From: Epinephelus fuscoguttatus
Lineage: Eukaryota; Chordata; Actinopteri; Perciformes; Serranidae
NCBI RefSeq assembly: GCF_011397635.1
Contig: NC_064770.1
Coordinates: 23,554,200-23,618,199 of the forward strand
Direction of reading: 5' to 3'
DNA: 64,000 nt
Below the pieces are notes generated by a model, which searched no databases, had not been told where the DNA came from, and worked only from the letters and a program-made list of their open reading frames with translations. Numbering within the stretch: position 1 is the first letter of the stretch; every line of letters begins with the position of its first letter. Shown here one piece after another: positions 23,801 to 34,700 of this stretch. Position numbers and translations under genes: made by a program.

Positions 23801-24713
23801 GCAGCAGAACGCTCAGGCCATGCTGGGGACCCAGGCAGGAATGCAGGCCATGGCAGCCATGGCTAACCAGGTGCAGAGGCCAGTGATGGCACCTCAGCAG
23901 CAGCCTCCTCAGCAGGCAGGGCCCCAGGGCATGGCAACCATGGGCCCCCAGGGCCAGATGATGAATGCTGCTCAAAACGGCAATCCCCAACTGTACCGCA
24001 GACAGCAGCTGTTCAGGATGCAGCAGATGCAGCAGCAGCAGGCGCAGCAGCAGCAGGGAGGCATGCCCCAAGGCCATGGTCAGTTCCCACAGCAGCAGCC
24101 GGGGCCAGCAAGCTACTCCCAGCTCCGCATGCAGCAGCAAATGGCTATGCAAGGAGGTGGGGGGCCCATGGGACAACTCCCTCCCTCGACTCAAATGGGT
24201 CAACCTGGCCTGGGCATGGACGGGCCCCAGAACCTCCTCCAGCAGCGCATGCTTCAGCAGCAACAGCAGCAGCAGATGTTAAAGCAGCAGATGGGCTCTC
24301 CGGCACAGGCTAACTCCATGAGTCCACAACCTCACATGCTCCAAGGCCAAGCCCAGGGAGGAGCTCACTTACCTGGCCAGACAATGGCAAACACCCTGGG
24401 AAACCAAGTACGTTCCCCGGCCCCAGTGCAATCGCCCCGTCCGCCTTCGCAGCAACCCCCGCATTCCAGTCCCTCCCCGCGGATACAGCCCCAGCCCTCA
24501 CCTCAGCACGGCGCCCTCCACTCCAGCTCTCCCCACCCGAGCCTCGGAGGCCCCATGTCAGGCTCCATAGAGCAGGGGCACATGGGAACACCGGAGCAGA
24601 GTGCCATGCTCCCTCAACTTAACACACCAAACAGAGGGGGGTTGAGTAATGACATGGGTATGGTGGGTGACACGACGGGAGACACGCTGGAGAAATTTGT
24701 TGAAGGATTGTAG
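2747..24713 (+). CDS. crebbp: CREB-binding protein (CBP), histone acetyltransferase and coactivator; 3' 27 exons, 5' partial
   Basis: Nuclear lysine acetyltransferase and scaffold that binds CREB and many other activators. Exons: 2747-2860, 3682-3933, 4665-4764, 5109-5246, 5367-5484, 6388-6559, 6725-6787, 7045-7166, 8661-8849, 8988-9368, 9568-9741, 10030-10207, 10547-10665, 11034-11273, 11398-11486, 13847-13927, 14078-14134, 14247-14324, 14498-14565, 14878-15028, 17018-17164, 17269-17382, 17492-17657, 20723-20890, 21142-21303, 21568-21849, 22377-24713. All have AG/GT borders and compatible phases, giving about 2,085 codons. Domain order is TAZ1 end, KIX, bromodomain, PHD/RING, HAT, ZZ, TAZ2, NCBD. 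CREBBP rather than EP300 is indicated by SSETTE before the lysine-rich loop, by the C-terminus [15 protein letters not shown], and by trap1 as neighbour. Exon count and the 240-nt bromodomain exon match mammalian exons 5-31. The start codon lies outside the window. Teleosts often keep two copies (a and b); I cannot tell which this is. Confidence 0.97.
3997..4597 (+). mobile_element. Non-autonomous hAT-like element in crebbp intron 6
   Basis: Imperfect inverted ends CAGTCCCCCAGGATTTTGCG (left) and, on the minus strand, GGTCCCTCCAGGATGTTGCG (right) bound about 600 bp with no coding capacity. A matching 8-bp target duplication is not clear, so the boundaries are approximate. Confidence 0.5.
5181..6465 (+). 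other. crebbp: crebbp KIX domain (exons 8-10)
   Basis: Three exons join to give [14 protein letters not shown], then [32 protein letters not shown] and [20 protein letters not shown]. This is the three-helix KIX fold that binds phospho-CREB, MYB and MLL. The [15 protein letters not shown] helix that contacts the CREB kinase-inducible domain is intact. Small differences from mammalian CBP are Ala for Gly after VRK and Phe for Leu in YYHFLAEK. Confidence 0.93.
7360..8242 (+). mobile_element. Degenerate hAT element with BED-finger remnant in crebbp intron 12
   Basis: Ends AAGGGCTGCACAATTA and, on the minus strand, AAGGGCTACACGATTA form imperfect terminal inverted repeats. Inside, near 7653-7735, the plus strand reads [14 protein letters not shown] and then, after a frameshift, NMLNHLK. 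That is the Cys-x2-Cys and histidine half of a BED zinc finger. The element is thus a decayed ZBED-type hAT. Confidence 0.55.
10547..11273 (+). other. crebbp: crebbp bromodomain (exons 17-18)
   Basis: [20 protein letters not shown] starts the domain and [48 protein letters not shown] and [11 protein letters not shown] follow. The acetyl-lysine-binding Asn (in [10 protein letters not shown]) and the ZA-loop tyrosines are present. The second exon is exactly 240 nt, as in mammals. The domain reads acetylated histone and p53 lysines next to the HAT. Confidence 0.95.
10697..10939 (+). mobile_element. Small TTAA-flanked fold-back element in crebbp intron 17
   Basis: TTAA at 10693-10696 and at 10940-10943 flanks inverted ends (AGGAGCAG..GATTTAGGGGGAT on the left; on the minus strand AGGTGTGTAGGATTTAGGAGGAT on the right). 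No ORF. Its ends resemble those of the larger element at 61697-63094. Confidence 0.5.
11398..14565 (+). other. crebbp: crebbp RING/PHD module (exons 19-23)
   Basis: The exons give [50 protein letters not shown] and [19 protein letters not shown]. These are the zinc ligands of the discontinuous RING inserted in the PHD finger, which folds against the HAT and restrains it. The intron between the exons at 11398 and 13847 is 2.36 kb and holds a repeat element; the other introns here are 110-310 bp. Confidence 0.9.
12398..13305 (+). mobile_element. Non-autonomous DNA transposon in crebbp intron 19
   Basis: Left CTCCATTTCCACC and right GTGGAAAC ends are inverted, and the inner flanks repeat GGTACC/GGTAC motifs in opposite orientation (12425-12480 versus 13195-13275). 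About 0.9 kb, no transposase. Exact ends and superfamily are uncertain. Confidence 0.4.
15497..15736 (+). other. Unexplained 80-codon open stretch in crebbp intron 24
   Basis: An open frame on the plus strand is followed by GTGAG at about 15734, like a donor. Both strands are open over the same interval and I recognise no domain. It lies between crebbp exons whose phases already agree without it, so it is either a cryptic exon or repeat sequence. Most probably not a gene. Confidence 0.15.
15950..16680 (-). repeat. Dispersed repeat, copy 2 (inverted relative to copy 1)
   Basis: Reverse-complement partner of 1925-2668, in crebbp intron 24. It also shares CTTTTATTG, GTTGAGTTTTC and CTTCACACAACTTCTAATAC with copy 3 at 40125-40400 in the same orientation. 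No ORF worth noting. Confidence 0.65.
18490..19094 (+). mobile_element. hAT MITE with perfect 8-bp target duplication in crebbp intron 27
   Basis: CTCTACAG occurs directly before (18482-18489) and after (19095-19102) a 605-bp element. The element begins TAGGGGTGGGAATC and ends CCCCACCCCTA, which are inverted. The 8-bp duplication and GGGGTGGG ends are diagnostic of hAT transposition. No coding capacity. Confidence 0.8.
19721..20213 (+). mobile_element. MITE with GAATCCGTTTT-type ends in crebbp intron 27
   Basis: The left end reads TTTGCACACTGAATCCGTTTT and the right end, on the minus strand, CTGCAGACTGAGTCCGTTTT. About 0.5 kb, no ORF with recognisable content. Target duplication not resolved. 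Confidence 0.5.
21776..22815 (+). other. crebbp: crebbp ZZ and TAZ2 zinc domains
   Basis: The ZZ finger starts in exon 30 ([21 protein letters not shown]) and continues in exon 31 ([18 protein letters not shown]). TAZ2 follows with [55 protein letters not shown] and [15 protein letters not shown], ending near MRRRMATM. All expected Cys/His ligands are visible. TAZ2 binds p53, E1A and STAT1-type activation domains. Confidence 0.93.
22877..24080 (+). other. crebbp: crebbp glutamine-rich linker with long polyQ runs
   Basis: Between TAZ2 and the C-terminus the single last exon encodes a Pro/Gln/Met-rich disordered region. Its CAG/CAA runs of roughly 8 to 12 glutamines fall near 22932-22967, 23140-23162 and 23218-23249, with shorter runs at 23780, 24030 and 24256. 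Mammalian CBP has its long polyQ after the NCBD, so part of the glutamine expansion is displaced here. The [11 protein letters not shown] helix-like segment sits between two polyQ runs. Confidence 0.8.
23619..23766 (+). other. crebbp: crebbp NCBD (IBiD) nuclear coactivator-binding domain
   Basis: [35 protein letters not shown] and IKQRTAKY form the three-helix molten-globule domain that binds the ACTR/SRC p160 coactivators, IRF3 and p53. Conservation is nearly complete against mammalian CBP. Confidence 0.93.
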
Positions 24714-25735
24714 CATTTCGGGACAGATGAAAGGCCTTGTTCTGTTTTCAGCTGAGAAATTTTTGTACGTGCTGATGTAAAAAGCTAAAAGAAATACAAA
24801 CGAGTCATACGAGGCCTACAGACTGTGAACTTTCCTTAAACCAAGGGACTGCTTTTTCTTCCAACACAGAGAGTGATTTAATAATTGCTGTTGAAAAGAA
24901 GACAACAAAGACACAAAGAATATATTTTTGGTTCAGACCAGCCATGCAAGAATTTGCCCTGGTCTTTGTGTTGTTTTAATTTTGTTTTTCATTTGTTATG
25001 CTCTGGTATTGACTTTTTTAACAAAACTTCTCAAAACAAAAAATATTTCATTTTATTATTCAATTTTTTTTTTTATTTTGTACCTTTGCAAAATTAATAT
25101 CGTATTTGTGTTGAGAAGACTGTAAAATTGTTTGTCTGGGAATTTTTTGCCAGGTTTCACCTCTTGCTCAGTTTCTCTGTTCCTGGCTAATTTATTCTAA
25201 TATGCCATTTTTCAAAAGGACTGCCTTTGGGAAAGCCTTAATTTCTTTCCTGTTTGCAGAGTCTATGGGAGATAAACGTATTTGTATAGATCTAGGAACT
25301 ATTGCACACACCCAAACACAAAAGGCAGGTGTAAGAGAAGCCTGCATCGAAGCTTGTTAATGTTCACAGGTGCCGGAATGTTCTTTTTACTGGCCTGGGC
25401 CCAGTGTTTGTCTTGCAAATGTTTAAAAAGAAATGCTTTGTCTCTCCCTCAGTCAAAAGAAATTCTCATTATGTCCTGAACCTCTTTTGCCTGTGGCGGG
25501 AAAATTACTTGTTTGACTGCTGATTTGTGTTCAGAGAGAGTTTTGTGCATCATTTTCTCTCTTGCATTAAACTTGAATTGATGATGAACTGTTCTCTAAT
25601 GTAAATCAAGCAGCTAGACAGTACTGTAAATATGCAGAAAATAAGAATGAAATCACTGTACAAACTTGGTTCAAATGGCTCATTTCGTACTTATATACCA
25701 TATTGTTAAATAAACCTGTGTGCCACAGACTCTGC
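24714..25735 (+). other. crebbp: crebbp 3' untranslated region
   Basis: AT-rich, no coding frame, from the stop codon to just beyond the AATAAA at 25709. The length is plausible for the final exon of this gene. Confidence 0.7.
25709..25714 (+). terminator. crebbp: crebbp polyadenylation signal AATAAA
   Basis: First canonical AATAAA downstream of the crebbp stop (about 1.0 kb), followed by a TGTG/TTCTGTTGTGG-rich stretch as expected for a downstream element. Confidence 0.65.
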
Positions 25736-28003
25736 TTCTGTTGTGGTCAGCATCGGGATTGCAACCAATGCTTTGTTTTAGTTATTAATTGATCTGCTGA
25801 TTATTTTTTTCTCAGTAATTCAATCAATTACACCAGAAGACACTAGAAAAAGTAAAAAAAAAATCAGTCATCGCATAGTCTTAGAGTTAAAGTGATCTCT
25901 TCTTTGGTCTGACAAATGCCAAGCAGTTCTGTGCACTGTAATGTGAGCCAAGGAATAATAATAATACAGAGTTTACAAAGTGCTTTGACAAACAAAGCAA
26001 AGCAGAGGTAAGACATCCCAAAGGCAATATAACAGAGTACCCCGTTAGTACTCTGGAGTATAACGACGTAATGCTGGACGAAGGCAAGAAAGGAACTGTG
26101 GTAAAATAGTGACAATGCAAAAACATGTTGGAAAGAAGGCCGATGACAAACTGAGATGAAATCGATGGAAAAATGTACCAATAAAAGTAACAATAAGGTA
26201 CAATAATGAAAATAATTATGATTAAGACATAATAAAATGATAAGAGGACAACATCACGTGAAGGAAAAAGCAACTTTCCACATTTGAGAAGCTGGAGCCA
26301 TCAAGTGTTTCACATTTTTGCTTGAAAAAAATTAATCAGGTATCAAAATAGACAGAAAATGAATCTGTAATTATAAGTTAATCTAACTTGCTCCAGTCAG
26401 CCTCATACGTAGATAAAAATATATGAACATACAGAAACTAAACAGGGTGTCTGTAGATATTTAGATAAGTTCTAATGTCTCAAAGTCCTCAACTTGTCTT
26501 CAAATCCATATTTTAATTTCTCTATGTCAAAGTAAGTCAAGCTCCTCTGCATTAAACTCCATATTTCTGATATTCCAAAACTTTAAACCCACTACTGACC
26601 TTATAGAGTCGTTTTACTTCATACCTGCACTAACCTGCTGGCAAAATGTAGATAAACCTTACTCAGTCTAATAACCAGATTCCCACATACCTTTGCATAA
26701 GGACCACATATACACCACTTACCATCATACTGACCTGCATTGCTTGAATAAGAAAAAGACGATTTGTCCAAAATTCAGTCTTAAAGGAGAACAGCACCTA
26801 AATTAAGAAGTCCAGTATGTTATTTCCATGTTTTTGGAAAGTTCAGTCAGTGTTTGTGAGCATGAGCTACTCACTCTCAAAGCCACAAACCAGAGAAGTA
26901 GGTCTCAAACTTGTGATGTCATTGGGTATAAAGTCTGGAGCTGCTCTAAAGACAATGGAGTGTGTATGTTTTCTTTTTTAAAACCACATTAGCTTTATCC
27001 TATTGTAGTACTCAGAACATTCCCCAGGGTGCTCTCATACTCCTACCTCTGGTTCTTGAACCAGCTCTGGAAAGGATTCTTGGGACCTTGGTGCTGTATA
27101 GCGAACCAGCCCGCGTATTCACCAGTTTTGTGCAGAAACATTGTCATCAATGGAGGGCATTGCACAGTGCATAACAGAAGTTAACAGCGGTAGCAAAATT
27201 GCGGAGTACATCGATTACTAGCAAACTTCTGTTCTGTTATTACAGATATTTTTTTAACCCATACAACAAGCACGAACCAACTACTGTACGCTCTTTTTCG
27301 TCTGACCATTTCTCACTTGACTTCTCCATCCTCTCTTTCCAACCAGTAGAGTAAGACAAGCTCAACGTCATCACAGCTTCCTCAGGTGAAGTAAAACCTG
27401 CTATTTTGGGGGTTCCAGCTGAAAACCAACTTTTAAGGTTATGATTTTTTTTTCTAAATGTGCTGAACAGGTCAAAATTAGACGCGGTAACCGAAATGGA
27501 GCTTGTTGGCGGAAAACGGGTATCTGTGTAATCTAGAACATCTTTTCCAATTCATTGTCTGTGTCTATGTATACATTTTAAAAATTAGCAGATGTACCGT
27601 TTAAATTTGGCTTTAAATGACCTTTAAAAGTCTTTATAAGCATTAAATTTAAGTGATACCTTTAGACACCTTGTGAAATATTTAGTATTTTGTTTTATAT
27701 CATAATTAAGATGACCACTGTTGGACTTATAGACTGTAAATGTGTATATAGGCGTGCCATAAGTCTAGTATACGTTTGTAGTTTGACCTATAGACATGAA
27801 TAGGGTTTGACCTTGAAGGGCAAATTAAGAACTGAAATCAATCCTCGTTGAATAATAAAGAAGGCTACTAATTATACAGTTAAAGTGATACACATGCTAA
27901 TAGCGGGACTTTTAATACGCAGAAACGAAATTAAACGGTTCACTTACATACTTTTTAATTTTGCATAATTTCCACTTTTCGTCGGGCAGTGTAACGGACG
28001 ATC
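25736..28003. other. crebbp-trap1 spacer
   Basis: About 2.3 kb, AT-rich, with no exon I can support. Minus-strand open stretches near 25864-26273 are low-complexity. The right 100 bp turn GC-richer and hold the trap1 promoter. Confidence 0.6.
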
Positions 28004-28017
28004 TGATGACGTCATCA
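28004..28017. promoter_or_regulatory. Palindromic CRE/ATF site upstream of trap1
   Basis: TGATGACGTCATCA is a perfect 14-bp palindrome containing the full cAMP-response element TGACGTCA (28007-28014), 94 bp before the trap1 ATG. CREB/ATF dimers bind this consensus. No TATA box is evident, so it fits a housekeeping promoter with a CRE at normal spacing. Binding itself is inferred. Confidence 0.6.
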
Positions 28018-28110
28018 CAAAGCGCCGTCTTGGGTCCTGTTTCTGCTACAGTCGTCCGGCGTGTGTTTCTCGGTCAGTCGACCTGTCTCGTCCCCTTCTC
28101 TGTCACCAAC

Positions 28111-31100
28111 ATGTCCCGCTGCCTCGCGCTGGCCCGGTTCGCCCTCGGTTCCTCTCAGAGGGCCAACACACGGCTGTTAACGACATGTGCACGAGGGCTG
28201 AGCAGCCGAATCACCTCGCGCTCCTTCACTGGAGGTAAGCTAGCTGTGTTTGTTAGCTGGACGAGTTAGCCTAGCCGGCTAGCTGACAGCAGCAAGATCA
28301 CAGCCATGTAAACTCAGCTGCGGTTACATGTTACATCGCCTGTGGGGCGATACCACGAGCTGGAGTGTTATTTACTTTCTATCATCATTGTGCCATGAAA
28401 AGGACCACCTGTGAGAGACATTTGAAAATGACACTTAAGCCCAAGCCTTGGAGAAGGAGAGGAGAAACTAGAGCTAGGGCCAAGGAAATGTTTAAAAACT
28501 TCCAGGCGATAAAAGCAGAGAAAGAGAGTATTAGTCCAAGTGAACGTTCGTACAGAATTTCAAGAAAATCCCTTAAGGTTCTTAAGATATCACATTCATA
28601 AGAATGGGACGGACGGACAACCTGAAAACATAATACCTCCAGCCAAAGCTTTTGCCAGCACGGAGGCATAAAAACAAGCATTCATTTATTTTCTGTAACC
28701 GCTTATCCTTTTGGGGATTGCAGAAGGGCTGGAGCCTATCCCAGCTGACACTGGGCGAGAGGCAGGGTGCACCCTGGACAGGTCACCAGACTATCACAGG
28801 GCTGACACATAGAGACAGACAACCATTCACACTCACATTCACACCTACGGGCAATTTAGTGTCACCAGGTAACCTGCATGTCTTTGGACTGTGGGCGGAA
28901 GCCGGAGTACCTGGAGAAAAAAGAAAACAGATTAAAAATAACACTTAAAGACAGCACCAAAGAAATTAAAACTCAGCTAACATGAGGAAAAGCTCACAGC
29001 TAAAAGTATGTTTTAAGAAGATCACTGACTCGGCCGACCCGATTCCCTCTGCCAGATTGTTCTAGAGGCTTGGAGCCTTGACTGCAGATGCTCCGTCACC
29101 TTTAGTTTTCATCCAGGCTTTTGAAACAGACAAAAGACCTCTGCCCGAGGACAGAAGTCAAGGTTACTCTTGTGTGTGTCAGACTTGGTGAATAGTGTGT
29201 CTTGGTTAGTGTAGCCTTCTGTTAGACATCCAAAAAAGACAAGAATGCCAGTGCCACAGCCTCCTTGTGAAGCAGCCCCACCTGCTGACCCCTCTTGTCA
29301 TCAGACCTGCAGGTTGGACAGCTGCAGAGGTGGAGCAGTCGGCCCAGGGTGTGGAGCTCCCAGCGGTCGTGCCTCGGCTTCACCCAGCAGTCTTACTACA
29401 GCACCCAGGAGGCTGAGAAAGAGCCTGAAGAGGAGCCTCTGCACAACATCATCAGCGATACGGAGTCTGTACAAGGTGCTGTGACAGCCGCAGACATACT
29501 TCTCCATGATTTGAGAGATTAAAATGATTTTAATGTTGCTCTACTCCTGATTCATGCAGGAAGTTCATCCAAACATGAATTTCAGGCTGAGACGAAAAAG
29601 CTGCTGGACATTGTTGCCAGGTCTTTGTACTCTGAGAAAGAGGTAAGAGAATTTATGAGAGAGAGAAAGAGAGAGCGGTAAATCTACGACTTAGCTAGAC
29701 TGACGTTTCAGAATATTGATTAACAATAGTGGTTTTCTCTTCCACATTCCACCAGGTGTTCATCAGGGAGCTGATCTCCAACGGCAGTGACGCCCTGGAA
29801 AAGCTGCGCCACAAACTGATGACAGCCGGTGGTGCAACGGCTCAGATGGAGATCCACCTGCAGACCGATAGTGCCAAGGGCACCTTCACCATTCAGGTAC
29901 AACCATGACTCAGCCCTATCTTGATTTTCATATAAACATACAACATTAGAGCCCTTCTCCACAACAGGAACTAAATGTATGTAGGTCCAGGTTCTCCCCA
30001 GTAGTAGGGGAGAAGGGGGAGTTAAAGTTGGGTTGAAAATGAGGATGACACGCAGCACAGGGCCGCAGGTTGGAAACAAACCTGGGCCGCTGCAAGGACT
30101 CAGCCTACATGGGCCGCACACTCCACCTGTTGAGCTAGAGGTCACCCCAGTTGTCACGTCGTTTTGTGTGTAGAATCGATGCAGTGAACACGACTGTGCT
30201 GCTACTGGAGACGCCACAGCTTCACCACCTTCACATGTGGATTGTGTATATTGGCAACATCTGGAAATAAAGCCAGTGACGGCTCTCGCAGAATCATCAT
30301 CCTTCATATCCATATTATGAGTCCTTGTCGTAATGTAGGCCAAGTTGGCAATAACAAAGCTTAAATAAATAAATTGTGTTGACCTATCAAACTTAAATTT
30401 TAAAATGATATCGCAGGGTGGGCGGTGCCACTGATTGTCACTATAATTTTGGCGAGGTGTGAAGCAGTCAGTCCCACTGCTGTAAACATATACATACTGA
30501 GGTGACACTCGCTAATGCACAGAAATGAGCCCTCTGATCAATGTTTCTCAACTGAGCCATTGATCAGAGGGCTCATTTCTGTGCATTAGCGTCATGAGGT
30601 GCTTTGAATTGCACATGTATGGTTGAATGTGGGAGTGTAGAGAGCGGGATATGAGGCTGGTCCACATGTGGACAATGCCAAGTTGATTTGGGATTTATAG
30701 AAGGAAGTTGTGTGCTGGAAGTCGTATGCATGCTTTTATAAATCAGAATAGTTTTTTGGCTTTAACGTCTGTTCACTGGTTTCTGCAGAACAGTGTAAAT
30801 ACAGTAAAGAACAAAAACACAATACAAACAGCATATACACTACAGCAGGTTCAGTTACAGTTCAGTTATAATACAATCTTTTGCCACAGCCCGACTCTGT
30901 TCGATTAGATCCCCAAATAGTGACTTGAGTCCACCTTTGAAAAGTGTACATTTTCATTTGCAGATTTGCTGTCATTGTGTAAACCATTTTGAGTCTCTGC
31001 TGCCACTGGTTTACAGTTGGTGGTTTCTCGTCTCTCCAGTTCATTGTTGTCATTTTCTTGGCAATCAGTATGAGTATCCTCAGTACATACCTCTGACCCT

Positions 31101-31711
31101 TGTCATAACCAAAGATACTTGATTACTACAAGATGGCCCACCTACAATATACCCCCACTGTATGAAATGGTATACATTTCCGGTCTCCTAAGTAGGCGTT
31201 GTCCCCCGTAGCCCAATCAAAGATGAGTATCCCCAACCTCGCTTGGTTATCGTAGATTAGCGGGGCTAACTGTTAGCTGTGTCTGTAATAACTCAGTAAC
31301 TCAATAAACGGTCCGTGAAATTTTTTTTTTTCCAACGGATATCTTAGTTACAACATGATTGAGCTAGCAAAGCAGTTTTGTGTTGCTGTGTGTGGTATTT
31401 TTTCAGTTTTGGGAAATCACAATGTCACAATGTCAGGACGTCATCTGTTAAAAGCAGAGATGGGACCAAGTCACACATGTGCAAGTCTCAAGTCTTAACC
31501 TTCAACTCTCAAGTAAGTCCCAAGTCATTTTTTCTTGGGCAAGTCAAGTCAAGTCCTGTAATAGGGCAAGTCAAGTCCAAGTCACCTTATTATTGTAATT
31601 TTACCTGCAAAATCTGATCTTAATAAAGTGAAAAGACAAGATATAAGTAACTGTCAGTAAACACATCGCTGCAATGTTTACTTTGCAGGGATGACCCCCA
31701 TGCATGCGCAT

Positions 31712-31763
<52 letters not shown>

Positions 31764-34700
31764 ATTAACCAAGGCAGCGGCCAAAATCACCCATTTAGCT
31801 CATTTAACCCTGCGTTGCTCGTTCATAAAACGTACAGTCGGTCTTGTGATGAACCGGTCAGAATGTTCGCTCACGTTTTATGGGGTTAATGTTAGCAAAT
31901 AAATTAAAAAACAAGTTCCACCAAACCAACTCACCACCCCACCCCACCCCCGTATCGTATCAAGATAACGTTAGCTAACTACCGACTAACCAGATAATAT
32001 TAGCTAACTGACAAGAACTTACTGGGCAGAATGGCTCTTCAAATGACGAACAAAGTTTGAAGTTGTTGCCTGGCTGTCCAAGATGTTTATGCCACATGTC
32101 TTGCACTGTGCTGTTCGTCTTTTGCCGTAATAATGGTAATTCCGAAAGCCGAAGACGATGACTCTCGGTACCCCTCCTGCTGACATGTTGATGCCTATCT
32201 GATATAAGAGGGCCTGCTTCTCCAATAAACACATAAGGTACGTAGAGAGGGCATGACTGATTGACAGGGTAGTGATCCAATCATGACAGCGCCATTCTCA
32301 GCCTGCGCTCCTACCGGGTAATCGACATTATTTTTTAAATTAATTTATTAATTTTATATTCTAACCGAAAACATGATGTGAATAACACTCAAGTCATTCA
32401 GGTCATCGTGTCTCAAGTCAAGTCCCGAGTCTTTAACTTCCAAGTCCGAGTCAAGTCTCAAGTCTTTTATTTTTTGTCAAGTCAAGTCACAAGTCATCAA
32501 AACAGCGACTCGAGTCAACTCGAGTCCAAGTCACAATGACTCGAGTCCCCATCTCTGGTTAAAAGCCTCCCGTTGTCAGATACGACATGAAACTACTCCA
32601 GTTAGCTCAGTCATGTTGTAACTAAGACATCTGCTGGGAAAAAATGTTTTTAGTAATCCAGCATCTTTGGTGAAACTGCACTGATTTCAGCACCTGAGAG
32701 GAGATACCTGTTGCCAGATCTCGCGAGAGTGTGTTGTTGAGACAGAGACAGGTCTTGAACAAAGTAAATTTTCTCCTGATTTGTCCGTCTGAAATTTGCC
32801 ATTTTGGTGTCGGAATGTTCTGAAGATAAGTGGCTTGTGATAAATGGGTCCAATATCTGCTTCCGTAACTACAGGGTGAAAGAATCGGTCATAATCTGTA
32901 ATCACATTCATTTCTCCCAGTGAAGTCAATGGACTCAGGACTTGCTGTTAGTCTCCTAAAGGGGCGTGGTGGTCGCGAACCCCACGTGACACTGATACAG
33001 GAAACTGACTCGCAGTGGACTGTCTTGGTTTATCTACCATCTTTGCTATAACTATCTTTGGGTATAACTGACGGGACATCTACCTCCATGATTTCTTTCT
33101 TAACGCTTCCCCAGAACCCCTGAATTATTGGGCAGTCCCAAAAAATACGTGTGTGATCCCCAATTTTCCCACAATTTCTCCAACACAATGCCACTGAGGT
33201 TTCTTTCATGTTTGACGAGATGATGAGAGGGGTATTAGAATGTCACTCTTTCCATAATTGACGATTGAGTCCTGTATGACAGTTTGCACATGGATCTTCC
33301 CATATATTATCGTCAACTATAGTATTTAACTCTAATTCCCATGTTTCCTTAATGTTCCAGGTACTTTGTGTGACATCATTTAGAAGTCTTGAACATATGA
33401 GATAAATGTTTTTTACTTGGAAAGCATTTTTCTGCGATACTGATCAAATATTCTTCTATGTGATTTGGGCTTTTGCTGACCATCTCTCTTTCTTTATGAC
33501 TTGCGATATAGTGTTGTATTTGGAAGTACCTGTACAAATCATTTGGCGGGAGTGCAAACTGTTTTTGAAGTTGGGATTTTTTTTATTTATTTTTTTCTTA
33601 CACCTGTCCAAACCTTCAGACTGTTTTTTATCCATTCATTTTCAATTCAGATTTCCACAATTGAAGCAGCAGTTTTCTTGCTTGCAGCGTGGACAGAGAG
33701 ATGATCTGATCTTCATACCCATCCTGCACTCTACCTGGCTCACCCAGCCCAAATAGTGTGGTTAAATGGGCAGGATGAAACGTCAAAGTCAAAGAAATGA
33801 ATTCTTCCTGCCACTTTTCCTTAAATGGTTTTGATGATGGGTATTTTAACTTGTGTACTCTTGTGTACACATACACACACACACACACACACTTTTGTTG
33901 TAGATCCTGTGCACTGCTTGATAAATGAGACCCCTGGTTTGTAAAAACAGGAAAAGAAACGCAAGTAAGAACCAGGTTACCGCAGTGAAAGACTGCTTCT
34001 GGTGAACTCTGGCTCCTAGTCTGTGTCTGAGTTAGAGTGCCACCTGGTGGATGAATATTTAACAACAAGAGATGACGGGTTTTATGAGTGACTTGGCTCC
34101 TCTGTGCTCTACCAGGACACAGGAGTGGGGATGAACCAAGACGAGCTGGTGGCCAACCTGGGGACTATCGCCCGCTCTGGCTCCAAGGTGATTTTCCTCC
34201 ACAGACCTCCATCGGTTTATATCTATGAATGTCACACTTGTGTTAATAATGTTCCTTCTCACTCTGTCATGATAATCATCTCTTCCCCACTCTGCAGGCT
34301 TTTTTGGATGCCCTGCAGAACCAGGCGGAGGCCAGCAGCACCATCATTGGTCAGTTCGGGGTGGGATTCTACTCTGCCTTCATGGTGGCCGACCGTGTTG
34401 ATGTCTACTCCCGGTCCGCTGAGCCTGACGCACCTGGATACAAGTGGTCCTCAGATGGGTGAGAGGCAGAGACGGGATGTGAATGATTTGAAATTAAGGA
34501 GTCTTTTATTTCAACATCAAGAGTAGGAGAAGAGAAATGACTGTGACCTAATGTGATCCTCGTTGTCTTCCTCAGCTCTGGAGTTTTTGAGATCGCTGAA
34601 GCCACTGGTGTCCAACAGGGAACAAAGATCGTGCTGCACCTCAAAGACGATTGCAAGGAGTTTTCCACTGAGGACAGAGTTAAAGGTATAACTGCTGGAG

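Noticed and set aside
23649-24263. Long minus-strand open frame (204 codons) opposite the crebbp last exon, and similar ones at 22894-23358 and 23085-23537
   Set aside because: They are leucine/cysteine/alanine-rich mirror images of CAG-rich glutamine coding sequence; the plus strand is unmistakably CBP.
29720-30508. 262-codon minus-strand open frame across trap1 exon 4 and intron 4
   Set aside because: It is antisense to a firmly identified exon, runs through a SINE and has no recognisable domain.
31704-31889. His/Thr-repeat open frame
   Set aside because: It is translation of a CA microsatellite inside the hAT element.
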